NCBI GenBank assembly: GCA_022710665.1
Contig: JAKLGN010000083.1
Coordinates: 1-5,852 of the forward strand
Direction of reading: 5' to 3'
Source: Methanoregula sp.
Lineage (GTDB): Archaea; Halobacteriota; Methanomicrobia; Methanomicrobiales; Methanospirillaceae
DNA: 5,852 nucleotides
Below, piece by piece: positions 5,399-5,852 of this stretch (within the stretch, counting starts at the first letter, position 1; each line of letters starts with the position of its first letter). Both the position numbers and the translations under genes were made by a program. Below the pieces are notes generated by a model that was not told the origin of the DNA, did no database searches, and saw nothing but the letters and a program-made list of their open reading frames with translations.

Positions 5399-5399
5399 T
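5394..5399 (+). promoter_or_regulatory. Ribosome-binding site GGTGAT overlapping the cbiQ stop codon
   Basis: GGTGAT includes the TGA stop of cbiQ (5396-5398) and lies three bases before the cbiO ATG at 5403. A ribosome finishing cbiQ would therefore sit on the cbiO initiation site, consistent with coupled synthesis of the two subunits. Confidence 0.6.
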
Positions 5400-5402
5400 A
5401 CG

Positions 5403-5852
5403 ATGACTATCATCCGCAGGAATGCAGACGCGCCGCACTGTCCCCCTCTCGACCTGGCCCGCGAACTGATCCATGTCGACTGTGCGAGCCATTCTTATCC
5501 TGACGGCAGCGTAGGCATCCATGACATGTGCTTTCACGTGAACCGCGACGAGATCGTTGCCATCTGCGGTCCGAACGGTTCCGGCAAGTCCACCTTAATC
5601 GAGCACCTCAACGGCCTGCTGCTCCCGTCCCTTGGCTCGATCTGGGTAAACGGGCGGACGATTTCCGGCGGAGAACAGGCCGGTCTCTGGAAAGAGGTTG
5701 GGGTCATCTTCCAGAACTCCGATGACCAGCTCTTTGCCCCGACCGTTCTGGACGACGTGATGTTCGGGCCGCTCAACCTCGGCCTCTCTCCTGACGAGGC
5801 CCGGGCCCGGGCCATGGAGGCGCTCGGGACGGTGGGCGCAGCTGACCTTGTC
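5403..5852 (+). CDS. cbiO: Energy-coupling factor ATPase, CbiO family, 3' end beyond the window
   Basis: This is the ATPase (A component) of the metal transporter, encoded directly after cbiQ. The first 150 codons are present and the frame is open to the right edge. Walker A is GPNGSGKST (56-64), followed by LIEHLNGLLLPSLGSIWVNG. The Q-loop is VIFQNSDDQLFAPTV (101-115, Gln104), which is highly characteristic of CbiO/EcfA proteins, and then DDVMFGPLNLGLSPDEA. Signature, Walker B and switch-His motifs lie outside the window. Compared with typical CbiO proteins, whose first strand starts close to the N-terminus, this one has about 20 extra residues (MTIIRRNADAPHCPPLDLAR) before the LIHVDCASHSYPDG strand. 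No alternative ATG exists in frame before residue 42, which is too far downstream, and the GGTGAT site supports this start. Confidence 0.93.
   Translation, partial: MTIIRRNADAPHCPPLDLARELIHVDCASHSYPDGSVGIHDMCFHVNRDEIVAICGPNGSGKSTLIEHLNGLLLPSLGSIWVNGRTISGGEQAGLWKEVGVIFQNSDDQLFAPTVLDDVMFGPLNLGLSPDEARARAMEALGTVGAADLV

Noticed and set aside
4895..5413. Minus-strand ORF of 172 codons
   Set aside because: It is the complement of cbiQ; the highly charged translation is typical of the reverse of a hydrophobic membrane-protein gene.
1..5852. CRISPR array, insertion sequence or tRNA gene
   Set aside because: I found no regularly spaced repeats, no transposase-like frame with terminal repeats, and no cloverleaf-type sequence in the gaps.

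Overview
The window looks like chromosomal DNA from a methanogenic archaeon, probably of the Methanomicrobiales (Methanoregula/Methanosphaerula type). This is inferred from archaeal TATA boxes in AT-rich gaps between GC-rich genes, GGTGA/AGGAG ribosome-binding sites, a COG1361 'S-layer-like' protein beside a MacB-type ABC transporter, a DUF2178 + small XRE regulator pair, and a cbiQ-cbiO metal transporter behind a DtxR-like regulator. No database search was possible, so the taxon is an inference.

Left part (1-3001, minus strand): a three-gene operon read right to left. It encodes a secreted, C-terminally anchored COG1361-type beta-sandwich protein (3001-1586), a LolD/MacB-class ABC ATPase (1578-886), and a MacB/FtsX-type permease (889 to the window edge, N-terminal 296 residues only). 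The genes are separated by 7 bases and then overlap by 4. The beta-sandwich protein sits where a MacA-type adaptor would sit in bacterial tripartite systems, so the operon looks like an envelope export or mechanotransmission complex.

Middle (3177-3831, minus strand): a two-gene operon for a four-helix DUF2178 membrane protein and a 72-residue Cro/CI-type (XRE) repressor, overlapping by 11 bases. A perfect 9+3+9 palindrome (3851-3871) covers its promoter. The same 15-base sequence, in the same orientation, covers the promoter of the beta-sandwich/ABC operon (3053-3067). The simplest reading is that the small repressor controls both operons, with the membrane protein as its possible signal partner, so that the five minus-strand genes form one regulated module. 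This is the main finding.

Gap 3872-4103: no convincing protein gene. It holds a TATA-like element facing right, a perfect 9-bp inverted repeat (3897-3918), a hairpin followed by five T (3944-3976), and the promoter of the next operon (about 4055-4070). The first three could together form a short divergent RNA.

Right part (4104-5852, plus strand): a tightly packed operon of a DtxR-like regulator with unusual metal-ligand positions, cbiQ (ECF-type transmembrane component) and the first 150 codons of cbiO (ATPase). The regulator probably controls uptake of cobalt or nickel through the CbiQO transporter. The substrate-binding CbiM/CbiN parts are not in view.
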